Shown here: positions 27,286 through 35,415 of the stretch, piece after piece | Layout of the letters: each line of letters begins with the position of its first letter | How positions within the stretch are numbered: position 1 is the stretch's first letter | Source of the DNA: an uncultured Pelagibacteraceae bacterium | GTDB lineage: Bacteria > Pseudomonadota > Alphaproteobacteria > Pelagibacterales > Pelagibacteraceae | NCBI GenBank assembly: GCA_902509725.1 | Contig: CABWYI010000003.1 | Location: 1-36,494 of the forward strand | Direction of reading: 5' to 3' | Length of the DNA stretch: 36,494 nucleotides | Notes under the pieces: model-generated | Told to the model about the DNA's origin: nothing | Databases searched by the model: none | What the model saw: the letters and a program-made list of their open reading frames with translations, nothing else | Made by a program: the position numbers and the translations under genes

Positions 27286-28593
27286 ATGTTAGATCTAATA
27301 ATCAAAAATGGACAATGTTATATTAATGGAAAGTTAGAGAACAAAGATATTGCTGTAAAAGATGGTAAAATATTAAGAATTGGTGAAGTATCAGAAGATG
27401 CAAAAGAAGTTTATGATGCAAAAAATCAAACAGTTTTACCTGGATGTATAGATACTCAAACTCATTTTAGAGAACCGGGCTCAACAGACACTGAAGATCT
27501 TAATTCTGGAAGTAGGGCGGCTGTTGCAGGAGGTATCACTGCTGTATTTGAAATGCCAAATACAAATCCACCCACATCAAACATAAAAGAATTTCAGAGA
27601 AAATTAGATCTTGCAAAAAATAGAATGTATTGCAATTACGCTTTTTATTTCGGTGCAACAGCTGAAAATGTTAACCAGTTAGCAGAACTGAAAGATTTAG
27701 AGGGATGTTGTGGTATCAAATTATTTGTTGGTTCATCAACAGGCAATCTTTTAGTGGCTCTTGAAGAAGATATAGATAAAGTTTTTCAAAATTGTTCAAA
27801 AGTGGTTGCAGTTCATTCAGAGGATGAAGAGATTTTGAATAAAAATAAAAAATTAATAAAAAATGGCGATGTTCATTCACATCCTATTTGGAGAAGCGAA
27901 GAGTGTGCTATTTCCTCAACTAGAAGGATTGTTAGAATTGCTAAAAAGTATAATAAAAAAGCTCATGTTCTTCATATAACAACAAAACAAGAAATAGATT
28001 TTTTATCTCAACACAAAGGAAATATTACTTTTGAAATTACCCCACAACATTTAACGATCTATGCCCCTGATTGTTATGACAAACTTGGAACTTATGCTCA
28101 AATGAATCCTCCTATAAGAGATAAATCTCATTATGATCGATTATGGTATGCGGTTAAAAATAATATAAATGATACAATCGGTTCAGATCACGCTCCACAT
28201 TTGAAGGTAAACAAAAACAAAGAATATCCTAATTCTCCCTCAGGAATGCCTGGAGTTCAAACACTAATGCCAGTTATGTTAAACCATATAAATGACGGCA
28301 TGCTATCACTCAATCAATTAATGAAACTGGTGTGCGAAAATCCAATTAAAATTTTTAGCATCAAAAACAAAGGATTTATTAAAGAAGGTTATGATGCTGA
28401 TTTTACCATTGTAGATATGAATAAAAAAATTGTTATTAAAAATGAGAACATTGAAAGCAAGTGTGGATGGTCGCCATTTAATGATGTTGAGTTCAAAGGG
28501 ACTCCTGTGGCAACTATTATTGCTGGTAAAATAAAAATGAAAGATGGAAAAATTCTTGGGGATCCTGAAGGAACACCTTTAGTTTTTAAATAG
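27286..28593 (+). CDS. pyrC: Dihydroorotase, alphaproteobacterial class with DxQxH metal motif
   Basis: Zinc-type amidohydrolase closing N-carbamoyl-aspartate to dihydroorotate in pyrimidine synthesis. It is 435 residues. Motifs in order: DTQTHFREPGS (first metal motif), AVAGGITAVFEMPNTNPPT, GIKLFVGSSTGNLL (with the Lys that is carboxylated in relatives), AVHSEDEE, KAHVLHITT, and GSDHAPH with the catalytic Asp. The first motif has Gln where class I enzymes have the first His of HxH. I recall this Q form as common in alphaproteobacterial relatives that still carry the other ligands. Hydantoinase or allantoinase activity is a less likely alternative. Convergent with the WecE-like gene with a 15-bp overlap. 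Confidence 0.87.
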   Translation: MLDLIIKNGQCYINGKLENKDIAVKDGKILRIGEVSEDAKEVYDAKNQTVLPGCIDTQTHFREPGSTDTEDLNSGSRAAVAGGITAVFEMPNTNPPTSNIKEFQRKLDLAKNRMYCNYAFYFGATAENVNQLAELKDLEGCCGIKLFVGSSTGNLLVALEEDIDKVFQNCSKVVAVHSEDEEILNKNKKLIKNGDVHSHPIWRSEECAISSTRRIVRIAKKYNKKAHVLHITTKQEIDFLSQHKGNITFEITPQHLTIYAPDCYDKLGTYAQMNPPIRDKSHYDRLWYAVKNNINDTIGSDHAPHLKVNKNKEYPNSPSGMPGVQTLMPVMLNHINDGMLSLNQLMKLVCENPIKIFSIKNKGFIKEGYDADFTIVDMNKKIVIKNENIESKCGWSPFNDVEFKGTPVATIIAGKIKMKDGKILGDPEGTPLVFK

Positions 28594-29709
28594 ATTAAAT
28601 TTTTTAACTTCTTTAATAATTCTCGCTACTTCTGCTTGTTTTAAACCAGGATATAAAGGAAGTCTTACCAATCCATTGTAAATTCTATCAGTATTTTTCA
28701 TTTGTGTTCTACTAAATTTTTTTCCAAAAGAAGAAATATGCAAAGGATAATAATGAAAATAACAATAAATTTTCTTTTTTTTCATGTAATTGATAAACTT
28801 CTCTCTAAGTCTAAAGTTTTTGAATATAAGAGCAAATACATGATAAGCACTTTTATTTTTGATATCGCTTTTAATCAATTCAAATTTTCTATTTTCCAAA
28901 GATATGAAATTTTTTCTATAGGCTACGCTTATGGATTGTCTTTTTTTAATTATTATATTTAGTTTTATTAATTGAGAATAAAGAAGTGCCGCGGGAAGTT
29001 CAGCAGATCTAAACTCTGAGCCAATATCTTTCCATGAATAATATCTTTTTTTATTAGCGATAAGTGCTCTATCAGTTCCTTTATCTAAAATAATTTTTGC
29101 TCTTTTTACAAAATTTTTGTTGTTTATTGAGATAGCGCCACATTGACCTCCAACCAAATTTTTTGTTTCATGAAAACTAAAAGTGCCAAAATCACCTATT
29201 GTACCAAGATATCTATTTTTAAATTTACCTATAAAACTGTGGGCACAATCTTCTATCAAAATTAAATTATATTTCTTTTTTAATTCTACAAATTTCTGCA
29301 TATCGCATGAATTCCCAGCATAATGAACCACTATAATCGCTTTAGTTTTTTTATTTATCTTTTTTTTTACAGATTCATAATTTAAGTTTGCGTCATAAAA
29401 ATTTACGTCGGCAAACACTGGTTTTGCTCCTCTCAATAAAACAGCATTTGCTGTTGAGGTAAAAGTATAAGAGGGCATAATTACTTCGTCATCTTTTTTT
29501 AAATTGATGAGTATCATCGATATCTCAAGAGCGCTTGTACAGTTTTGAGTAAGAGCAACAAATTTAGACTTGAGTTTATTTTTTATTAAATTTTCACATT
29601 TTTTTTGAAAAAAACCGTCAGCAAATTTATTATTTTTAAATACATCGTTGATATATTTTTTATCATTGTTTGATGTAAAGGGTTTGTTAAATTCGATTTT
29701 TTTATCCAT
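28579..29709 (-). CDS. wecE: WecE/RffA-like sugar aminotransferase (DegT family)
   Basis: PLP-dependent transaminase of the DegT/DnrJ/EryC1 family. The pattern over the whole chain follows WecE, which makes dTDP-4-amino-4,6-dideoxygalactose. It has IEFNKPF at the start, TQNCTSALE, GDEVIMPSYTFTSTANAVLLRGAKPVF in split form (DEVIMPSYTFTSTANAV), VVHYAGNSCDM, IEDCAHSF, the PLP-lysine motif FSFHETKN, and FHYYPLH. The ATG at 29709 gives 376 residues and lies 5 nt after the glycosyltransferase stop. An extension to 29757 would overlap that gene. The donor-sugar genes (RmlA/RmlB type) are not seen here, so the exact sugar is open. Confidence 0.88.
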   Translation of the reverse strand: MDKKIEFNKPFTSNNDKKYINDVFKNNKFADGFFQKKCENLIKNKLKSKFVALTQNCTSALEISMILINLKKDDEVIMPSYTFTSTANAVLLRGAKPVFADVNFYDANLNYESVKKKINKKTKAIIVVHYAGNSCDMQKFVELKKKYNLILIEDCAHSFIGKFKNRYLGTIGDFGTFSFHETKNLVGGQCGAISINNKNFVKRAKIILDKGTDRALIANKKRYYSWKDIGSEFRSAELPAALLYSQLIKLNIIIKKRQSISVAYRKNFISLENRKFELIKSDIKNKSAYHVFALIFKNFRLREKFINYMKKKKIYCYFHYYPLHISSFGKKFSRTQMKNTDRIYNGLVRLPLYPGLKQAEVARIIKEVKKFNLFKN

Positions 29710-29714
29710 GATTC

Positions 29715-30503
29715 TTAATAAAATTTTGTTAAAAATTTTGTAACCAAAAAGTCCCAATTTTTATTTAATGAAATATCATTATTTGAAATTTTTTTTAAAT
29801 ATTCAAAAGAATGTTTTCTGCGTTTAATCCAGTTTTTGTTAAGTAATCTATATTTTTTAGACTCACCCAAGCTTTCGTAAAAAGTTAAATTCATATTTAT
29901 AGTATAAAATTTTTTTAAACAAAAAAAAGCAAAAACACCCATCCTAAAGCCGAGCCAAATATCTTCAAAATTATTTGAAAATTTTTTATTTGCTTTTAAG
30001 AATGTAATCATAAATTTTTTTCTAAAACTTATACAGCTTTCTGGGGCTAAATAAGGCCAAAAACTTAGCGGATTATTTTTATTTCTTTTTTTTTCTGTTT
30101 TAAGACTGTTTTTTATATATGGCAAATTTTGTATAAAATCTATTTCTTTTTTATTTGAAAAAATTTTGTGTACTTCATTTACTTTGGATTTATGAAAATA
30201 ATCATCACTGTCTAATAAACAGATTAATGAGCCTTTGGATCTTTTAAAAAGTTTTATATAGCCATTCATTGCATCTAAGGCAGCGATCTTTTTCTTTTTA
30301 TTTTTATTAAAAAATATCTTTATCTTTTTGTTTTTTTTGAAATCATTTAAAACTTTTTTTGAATTGTCTGTTGATTTATCATCAAAAATTAAAATTTCTA
30401 TATTTCTATATTTTTGAGTTAAACAAGAAGTAACTGCTCTGCTTAATAATTTACCGTTATTATAATTTATGATTAAAATTGAAACTAAAGTTTTTTTTTT
30501 CAT
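29715..30503 (-). CDS. Family 2 glycosyltransferase
   Basis: A 262-residue GT-A fold enzyme that transfers a sugar from a nucleotide donor. The N-terminal VSILIINYNNGKLLSRAVTS, FDDKSTDNS, and LLDSDDYF (the DxD metal/nucleotide site) are standard GT2 motifs. The C-terminal half is Lys/Phe-rich with no recognised domain and no clear membrane segment. Its ATG overlaps the SMR stop by one base and the aminotransferase follows within 5 nt, so it probably acts with that enzyme on a surface glycan. The acceptor and sugar are unknown. Confidence 0.88.
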   Translation of the reverse strand: MKKKTLVSILIINYNNGKLLSRAVTSCLTQKYRNIEILIFDDKSTDNSKKVLNDFKKNKKIKIFFNKNKKKKIAALDAMNGYIKLFKRSKGSLICLLDSDDYFHKSKVNEVHKIFSNKKEIDFIQNLPYIKNSLKTEKKRNKNNPLSFWPYLAPESCISFRKKFMITFLKANKKFSNNFEDIWLGFRMGVFAFFCLKKFYTINMNLTFYESLGESKKYRLLNKNWIKRRKHSFEYLKKISNNDISLNKNWDFLVTKFLTKFY

Positions 30504-30820
30504 TAAAAGGAATTAACTAGAACTACACCTATTACAATCAAGAATAAACCAGTAATAGCCTGCCAACTAAGAGTTTGATTAAAAAAAATATAACCTAATA
30601 TAGCTATTGTAAATATACCCAAGCCACTCCAAGTAGCATAGACTATCGCTATAGGAAGTTTGTTTACCACAAAAGTAAGTAAATAGAAGGCACTCAAATA
30701 AAAAATTGCCAATAAGGATGTAGGGACTAATTTTGTAAAATTTTGAGAAACGGGTAAAAGCATCGTTCCCGCTACTTCAAAAAATATTGCTCCTATAAGT
30801 AATAAGTATGTTTTAGCCAC
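30503..30820 (-). CDS. Small multidrug resistance (EmrE-type) membrane transporter
   Basis: A 105-residue protein with four hydrophobic helices, the usual SMR size. The key Glu14 in the first helix (GAIFFEVAGT), YATWSGLG in helix 3, and the end GLFLIVIGVVLV match EmrE-like proton antiporters for organic cations. The start is GTG at 30820, inside the last codons of prpE (8-nt overlap), so translation is probably coupled. Members of the same superfamily also flip lipid-linked sugars (ArnE/ArnF), and the glycan genes downstream keep that option open. However, the Glu14 and Trp positions favour the cation exporter type. Confidence 0.9.
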   Translation of the reverse strand: MAKTYLLLIGAIFFEVAGTMLLPVSQNFTKLVPTSLLAIFYLSAFYLLTFVVNKLPIAIVYATWSGLGIFTIAILGYIFFNQTLSWQAITGLFLIVIGVVLVNSF

Positions 30821-32714
30821 TTTTTAAAATATTATTTTTGACGAGATCCTGTTTTATTTCATCCAAAATTGCTGGATCATCTATTGTAGGAGGCATTTTA
30901 TATTTTTCATTATCAGCTATTTTTCTTATTGTACCTCTCAAAATTTTACCAGATCTTGTTTTAGGAAGTCTTTTAATTACTATTGTAATTTTAAATGCAG
31001 CAACTGGACCAATTTTATCTCTTACCATTTGAACACATTCTTTAGAAATTTCATCATGACTTTTATCTACACCTGCTTTCAAAACAACCAAACCTATAGG
31101 CAGCTGCCCTTTAAGTTTGTCTGTAATTCCAAGCACTGCGCACTCAGCAACTGATTGATGTTCAGACAAAACTTCTTCAATTGCACCAGTAGACAATCTA
31201 TGTCCAGCTACATTAATTATATCATCTGTTCTAGACATAATCCAAATATACCCATCATCATCAATATGGCCTGCATCATAGGTTTGATAATAACCTTCAT
31301 AATTTGACATATAGTTTTCTTTATATCTTTGATCTGCATTCCATAGCGTAGGAAAAGTTCCTGGAGGCAAAGGTAGTTTGACAACAATGTCTCCCATTTC
31401 ATTTGGTTTTGCTAAAGTTTTATCTGATTTAATTATTTTTACATCATAACCTGGAACGGCTTTGCATGCTGAACCATATTTTGTTTTCATCATTTCAATT
31501 CCTGTACAATTTGAACTAATTGCCCAGCTCGTTTCAGTTTGCCACCAATGGTCAATTACTGGAACTTTAAGTAAATTTTCTGCCCATTTAATTGTATCAG
31601 GATCTGCTCTTTCTCCTGCTAGAAACAGACTCTCAAACTTACTCAAATCGTATTTAGAAAAAAATTTTCCATTTGGATCTTCTTTTTTAATTGCTCTAAA
31701 GGCTGTTGGGGCAGTGAATAAAGATTTTATATTGTAATCAGAAATTATTTTCCAGAACGCTCCTGCATCTGGTGTTCCAACTGGCTTACCTTCGAACAAA
31801 ACTGTTGTGCATCCTTTAAAGAGTGGAGCATAAACAATGTAAGAGTGACCAACAATCCAACCAATATCGCTTGCTGACCACCATACATCGCCTTCATCTA
31901 TGTTGTAAATGTTTTTCATTGTCCACTTTAGAGCAACGATGTGACCCCCAATATCTCTAACAATACCTTTCGGAGTTCCTGTTGTTCCTGAAGTATAGAG
32001 TATATAAGCTAATTCATTTGAATTCATTTCAATACAATCAGTATCTTTGGCATTTGTAAGAGCTTCATCCCAACTTATCTCAACTGGAGTATTCAATTTA
32101 ACCTCATGACCTTCTCTTTGAAATAAAATTATTTTGCCAATCTTATGCTGAGCTTGTTTGACTGCATTGTCCACAAGTGGTTTGTATTCAACAGTTCTTC
32201 CAGGCTCAAAACCACAAGAGGCAGTAACTAATAATTTTGCTTTACTATCATCTATTCTGCTTGCGAGCTCGTTCGAAGCAAAACCACCAAAAACAACTGA
32301 ATGGATTGCACCAATTCGTGCACATGCTAGCATTGCAACAACCGCTTCAGGTATCATTGGCATATAAATAATAACTCTATCACCTTTGTTGACACCCTGA
32401 ACTTTTAGTGCACCTGCAAATTTTGAAACTTTTGATCTTAATTCCTCATATGTAAAATTACTTTTGTTTCCTGTGATAGGACTATCATAAATTAAAGCAG
32501 TTTTACTTCCTTTCCCTTGATCAATATGTATGTCTAACGCGTTATAACAGGTATTTGTTACTCCATCCTCGTACCATTTGTAGAAAGGTGGGTTAGATTT
32601 ATTTAGAATCTTTGTAGGTTCTTTAAACCAAAAAATATCTTTAGAAGCTTCTTGCCAGAAATTCTCAGGATTTTTAATTGATTGATCGTAAATCTTATTA
32701 AATTTTTCTGACAT
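30813..32714 (-). CDS. prpE: Propionyl-CoA synthetase-type acyl-CoA ligase
   Basis: AMP-forming ligase activating propionate (or acetate) to the CoA thioester. 633 residues. Visible: the N-terminal acetyl-CoA synthetase domain (FWQEASKDIFWFKEP), the AMP loop YTSGTTGTPKGIVRD, SDIGWIVGHSYIVYAPL, DHWWQTETSW, and TDDIINVAGHRLSTG. The C-terminal acetylatable lysine motif TRSGKILRG is also present. IVRDIGGH after the loop and GHRLSTGAIEE are closer to PrpE/ACSS3-type enzymes than to AcsA (GHRLGTAEIE). First gene of a four-gene minus-strand unit. A 20-bp imperfect palindrome lies 28 bp upstream of the ATG. Confidence 0.9.
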   Translation of the reverse strand: MSEKFNKIYDQSIKNPENFWQEASKDIFWFKEPTKILNKSNPPFYKWYEDGVTNTCYNALDIHIDQGKGSKTALIYDSPITGNKSNFTYEELRSKVSKFAGALKVQGVNKGDRVIIYMPMIPEAVVAMLACARIGAIHSVVFGGFASNELASRIDDSKAKLLVTASCGFEPGRTVEYKPLVDNAVKQAQHKIGKIILFQREGHEVKLNTPVEISWDEALTNAKDTDCIEMNSNELAYILYTSGTTGTPKGIVRDIGGHIVALKWTMKNIYNIDEGDVWWSASDIGWIVGHSYIVYAPLFKGCTTVLFEGKPVGTPDAGAFWKIISDYNIKSLFTAPTAFRAIKKEDPNGKFFSKYDLSKFESLFLAGERADPDTIKWAENLLKVPVIDHWWQTETSWAISSNCTGIEMMKTKYGSACKAVPGYDVKIIKSDKTLAKPNEMGDIVVKLPLPPGTFPTLWNADQRYKENYMSNYEGYYQTYDAGHIDDDGYIWIMSRTDDIINVAGHRLSTGAIEEVLSEHQSVAECAVLGITDKLKGQLPIGLVVLKAGVDKSHDEISKECVQMVRDKIGPVAAFKITIVIKRLPKTRSGKILRGTIRKIADNEKYKMPPTIDDPAILDEIKQDLVKNNILKSG

Positions 32715-32742
32715 AGCAATTTTGATTCGACAGTTAGTTTTA

Positions 32743-32762
32743 TTGTGGTTTTTAAATCACAA
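32743..32762. promoter_or_regulatory. Imperfect palindrome upstream of prpE, candidate operator
   Basis: TTGTGGTTT-TT-AAATCACAA has two 9-bp arms with one mismatch around a 2-bp centre, a shape typical of a dimeric helix-turn-helix binding site. It lies 28 bp upstream of the prpE ATG in the 216-bp divergent region shared with the proteorhodopsin remnant. No regulator is identified and AT-rich DNA yields such palindromes by chance, so this is a candidate only. Confidence 0.3.
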
Positions 32763-32859
32763 ATTGTATTTAATTTTAAAAAACAAGTAAAATCAATGTA
32801 AATTAATGACAATTTTGTCTTCTATAAAGTCTTTTAATTTGGTATTTAACCACAACTTT

Positions 32860-32879
32860 GGCTTAAGAAAGCTTAAGCC
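32860..32879. promoter_or_regulatory. Perfect inverted repeat upstream of the proteorhodopsin start
   Basis: GGCTTAAG-AAAG-CTTAAGCC has perfect 8-bp arms around a 4-base spacer. It ends 51 bp before the proteorhodopsin ATG and just before a TATATA that could serve as a -10 element. It could be an operator over the -35 region or a small hairpin. It is not followed by a T-run, so a terminator is unlikely. The rest of the 216-bp gap (32715-32930) shows nothing else I can name. Confidence 0.4.
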
Positions 32880-32930
32880 TGGTTTATATAAACTAAACAA
32901 AGTAAAAACTAACTAAAGAGGGAGTTTTTT

Positions 32931-33044
32931 ATGAAAAAACTTAAACTGTTTGCTCTTACAGCTGTTGCCCTAATGGGTGTTACAACTGTAGCAAACGCTG
33001 CGACCGCTATGTTAGCTCAAGATGATTTCGTTGGAATTTCTTTA
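32931..33044 (+). pseudogene. Proteorhodopsin gene, first ~38 codons only, cut at a junction
   Basis: Starts with a strong ribosome binding site (GAGGGAG, 32918-32924) 6 nt before the ATG. The encoded signal peptide (MKKLKLFALTAVALMG, ending VANA) followed by [10 protein letters not shown] is, from memory of the family, the start of SAR11-type proteorhodopsin, where the next residues open helix A (FW...). Here the frame instead runs into antisense rsmH sequence and stops at 33107 after 58 codons in all. Helices A-G, the proton acceptor/donor carboxylates and the retinal lysine are all missing. The light-driven proton pump is therefore not encoded by this molecule as assembled. The match rests on recall of the leader, not on a search. 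Confidence 0.75.
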
Positions 33045-33919
33045 AATTCTTTTTCAGTTGGTATTTTTGGTTTTTTTTCAATAATCTTAAAAAGTGTTTC
33101 TGGTTGATCGACCTTAGGGGCATAACGAGATATACTTTTATTTTCTGACAAACTCCTAAAAAAATATTTAACTATTTTATCCTCTAATGAATGGAAGGTA
33201 ACAACAGCTAATACTCCATCTTTTTTTAAAACTTTTGATGCAGATATTAACCCATAAATAAGTTCGCTTATTTCTTTATTTACAAAAATTCTTAGAGCTT
33301 GAAAAACCTTTGTTGCACTGTGCGTTTTAAAGTTTTTTTTTCTTTTTGATTTTTCAATCAATTCTACTAAATTTTGTGTATCAATTTTTTTTACTTTTCT
33401 TTCTTTAACAATAATTGATGCAATTTTTTTAGCCTCTTTTTCATCACCAAAAAATTTAAAAATTTTTTCTAATTCTTTTAATTCTAATTTATTTATTGCA
33501 TCTTTTGCCGAAAAATCATTTAAACCCATTTTCATGTTCAGTTCCCCAATACTATTAAATGACAAACCTTTGTTTGGATCTTTGATCTGTGAATATGAAT
33601 AACCTAAATCAAAAACCACGCCCTTAATATTTTCATCTTTTAATTTAAGGTTATCTAATTTACTAAATTTTATATTTTTAAATACAAACCTATTTTGAAA
33701 ATCATTAATTAATTTTTCAGCTTCAATTTTACTTTTGGTATCTCTATCTAAAGCAATTACTTGAGTATTTTTATAACTTAGTATCTTTTTTGAATAACCA
33801 CCTTGACCAAAAGTGCAGTCAATAAATGTGCCACCATGTTGAGGGGTAATAATGCTTATAATTTCATTAAGCAATACCGGATAATGTTTTGGAGCATCCG
33901 ATACCATGGTGGCTTCCAT
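33017..33919 (-). CDS. rsmH: RsmH (MraW), 16S rRNA m4C1402 methyltransferase, altered 3' end
   Basis: SAM-dependent methyltransferase that modifies C1402 in the ribosomal decoding centre. It has [27 protein letters not shown] (SAM loop), [21 protein letters not shown] and [12 protein letters not shown]. After [12 protein letters not shown] the family normally ends in a basic NPRSRSAKLR tail. Here the last codons (IPTKSS) are the reverse strand of the proteorhodopsin start, so the true tail of about 10-15 residues is missing. The start is ATG 33919, or ATG 33907, which has a GGAAG 6-10 nt upstream. It follows ftsZ after 18 nt on the minus strand. Confidence 0.9.
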   Translation of the reverse strand: MEATMVSDAPKHYPVLLNEIISIITPQHGGTFIDCTFGQGGYSKKILSYKNTQVIALDRDTKSKIEAEKLINDFQNRFVFKNIKFSKLDNLKLKDENIKGVVFDLGYSYSQIKDPNKGLSFNSIGELNMKMGLNDFSAKDAINKLELKELEKIFKFFGDEKEAKKIASIIVKERKVKKIDTQNLVELIEKSKRKKNFKTHSATKVFQALRIFVNKEISELIYGLISASKVLKKDGVLAVVTFHSLEDKIVKYFFRSLSENKSISRYAPKVDQPETLFKIIEKKPKIPTEKEFKEIPTKSS

Positions 33920-33937
33920 TTATTTTTTCGAAGACCA

Positions 33938-35401
33938 TTAATTTTTTTGTCTTCTTAAAAATGCTGGTATTTCTAAATCATCCTCTTCAGAGTCCTCAAT
34001 TTCTGAACCTAGTAAATCTTCTTGAGAAGAAGTATGATTTTCTGTGTTAAATAAGTCTGGTTCTTCAGTCTCAACTCCAAACTCTTTCAGATCTGCTGAA
34101 CTTTCTTGTTCACTATTATTTGATCCATCAATAGCCTCTTGAGCAAATGACTGCTCTACTTCATCTGAAGTATTTTCGACAATACTCTGAGCTTCTTGAT
34201 TTTTAAGCAGTTCTTCATGATACTGATTGTTTACATCACTTACAGACTCGTTAAAATTTTCAGAAACCACCTCATTTTCAAGCTTCAAAGCATTTGCTCC
34301 GTGTGAAACAGGAGTTGAATTATTATTTGAAAAATTAAAAGACGTATTCGAACCTAAATTAGAAAAATCAGAATATCCTGGATTTCTATTTTGTATCCTA
34401 TGCACCATATTAATAACTGATTTTGTCTCAGGTTGTTGTCCATCTAATGAAGTTGCTACAATTGATACTCTTATTTTACCCTCAAGAGATGGATCTGTAA
34501 TAGCTCCAATTATAACCTCAGCATCGGCCTCGACTTCGGATCTTATTTTATTTACTACTTCATCAACTTCAAATAATTTTAGATCTTTGCCACCGGTTAT
34601 ATTAACCAATAATCCTTTTGCACCTTTTAAAGTATAATCATCTATTAAAGGATTGCTAATTGCCATCTCAGTTGCTTTCATAGCTCTCCCCTCGCCTTCA
34701 GCTTCTCCAGTTCCCATCATAGCTTTACCCATTGACGCCATTACAGTTTCAACATCGGCAAAATCAAGATTTATTATGCCAGGTCTGACCATTAAATCTG
34801 TTACACTTTGAACACCATGCATCAAAACATTATTTGAAAGATTAAATGACTCTTCAAAAGTAGTTTGTTCATTTGCGATCTTAAATAAATTTTGATTAGG
34901 AATTACTATTATTGTATCCACATGTTTTCTTAATTCCTCAAGACCAATCTGAGCTCTTCTCATTCTTGATGGACCTTCATATAAAAATGGTAATGTCACA
35001 ACTCCTACAGTTAGAATATTCAATTCTTTTGCGGCTCTAGCTATTACGTGTGCTGCACCAGTTCCTGTGCCACCACCCATACCAGCAGCTATAAAAACCA
35101 TGTTTGCACCCTGTAAGACATTTACAATATCGTTTAGAGACTCATCTGCTGCAGCTTGGCCAATATCAATTTTTGCCCCCGCACCTAAGCCTTTTGTTAA
35201 ATTTAAACCAATTTGAATTTTTGACTTTGCTTTACTGTGCTTCAAATCTTGTGCATCAGTATTCACTGCAATAAATTCTACTCCTTGCATTCCGTTTTCA
35301 ATCATTTCATTAATAGCATTTCCACCTGCACCACCAACTCCCATTACTAAAAGTCTTGGTTGCAACTCTTTTATTTCTGGTGTTTTAAAGTTAATTGTCA
35401 T
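33938..35401 (-). CDS. ftsZ: FtsZ, tubulin-like division GTPase
   Basis: Forms the cytokinetic Z-ring. 487 residues. The N-terminal core has [10 protein letters not shown], the tubulin signature GGGTGTG at residues 109-115, and the catalytic T7 loop [12 protein letters not shown]. After a long acidic, Ser/Asn/Glu-rich linker (about 320-472) the conserved C-terminal peptide EIPAFLRRQ is intact; in relatives it binds FtsA and other partners. A GGGGG Shine-Dalgarno stretch lies 8 nt before the ATG. The gene sits between mraZ and rsmH, not after ftsA, which is an unusual place. Confidence 0.97.
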   Translation of the reverse strand: MTINFKTPEIKELQPRLLVMGVGGAGGNAINEMIENGMQGVEFIAVNTDAQDLKHSKAKSKIQIGLNLTKGLGAGAKIDIGQAAADESLNDIVNVLQGANMVFIAAGMGGGTGTGAAHVIARAAKELNILTVGVVTLPFLYEGPSRMRRAQIGLEELRKHVDTIIVIPNQNLFKIANEQTTFEESFNLSNNVLMHGVQSVTDLMVRPGIINLDFADVETVMASMGKAMMGTGEAEGEGRAMKATEMAISNPLIDDYTLKGAKGLLVNITGGKDLKLFEVDEVVNKIRSEVEADAEVIIGAITDPSLEGKIRVSIVATSLDGQQPETKSVINMVHRIQNRNPGYSDFSNLGSNTSFNFSNNNSTPVSHGANALKLENEVVSENFNESVSDVNNQYHEELLKNQEAQSIVENTSDEVEQSFAQEAIDGSNNSEQESSADLKEFGVETEEPDLFNTENHTSSQEDLLGSEIEDSEEDDLEIPAFLRRQKN

Positions 35402-35415
35402 TTTATTATCCCCCG

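Noticed and set aside
33898..33919. A vertebrate-type start context (GCCACCATGG on the minus strand) at the rsmH start.
   Set aside because: It lies in a normal bacterial operon; the match is chance from Ala-Thr-Met-Val codons.
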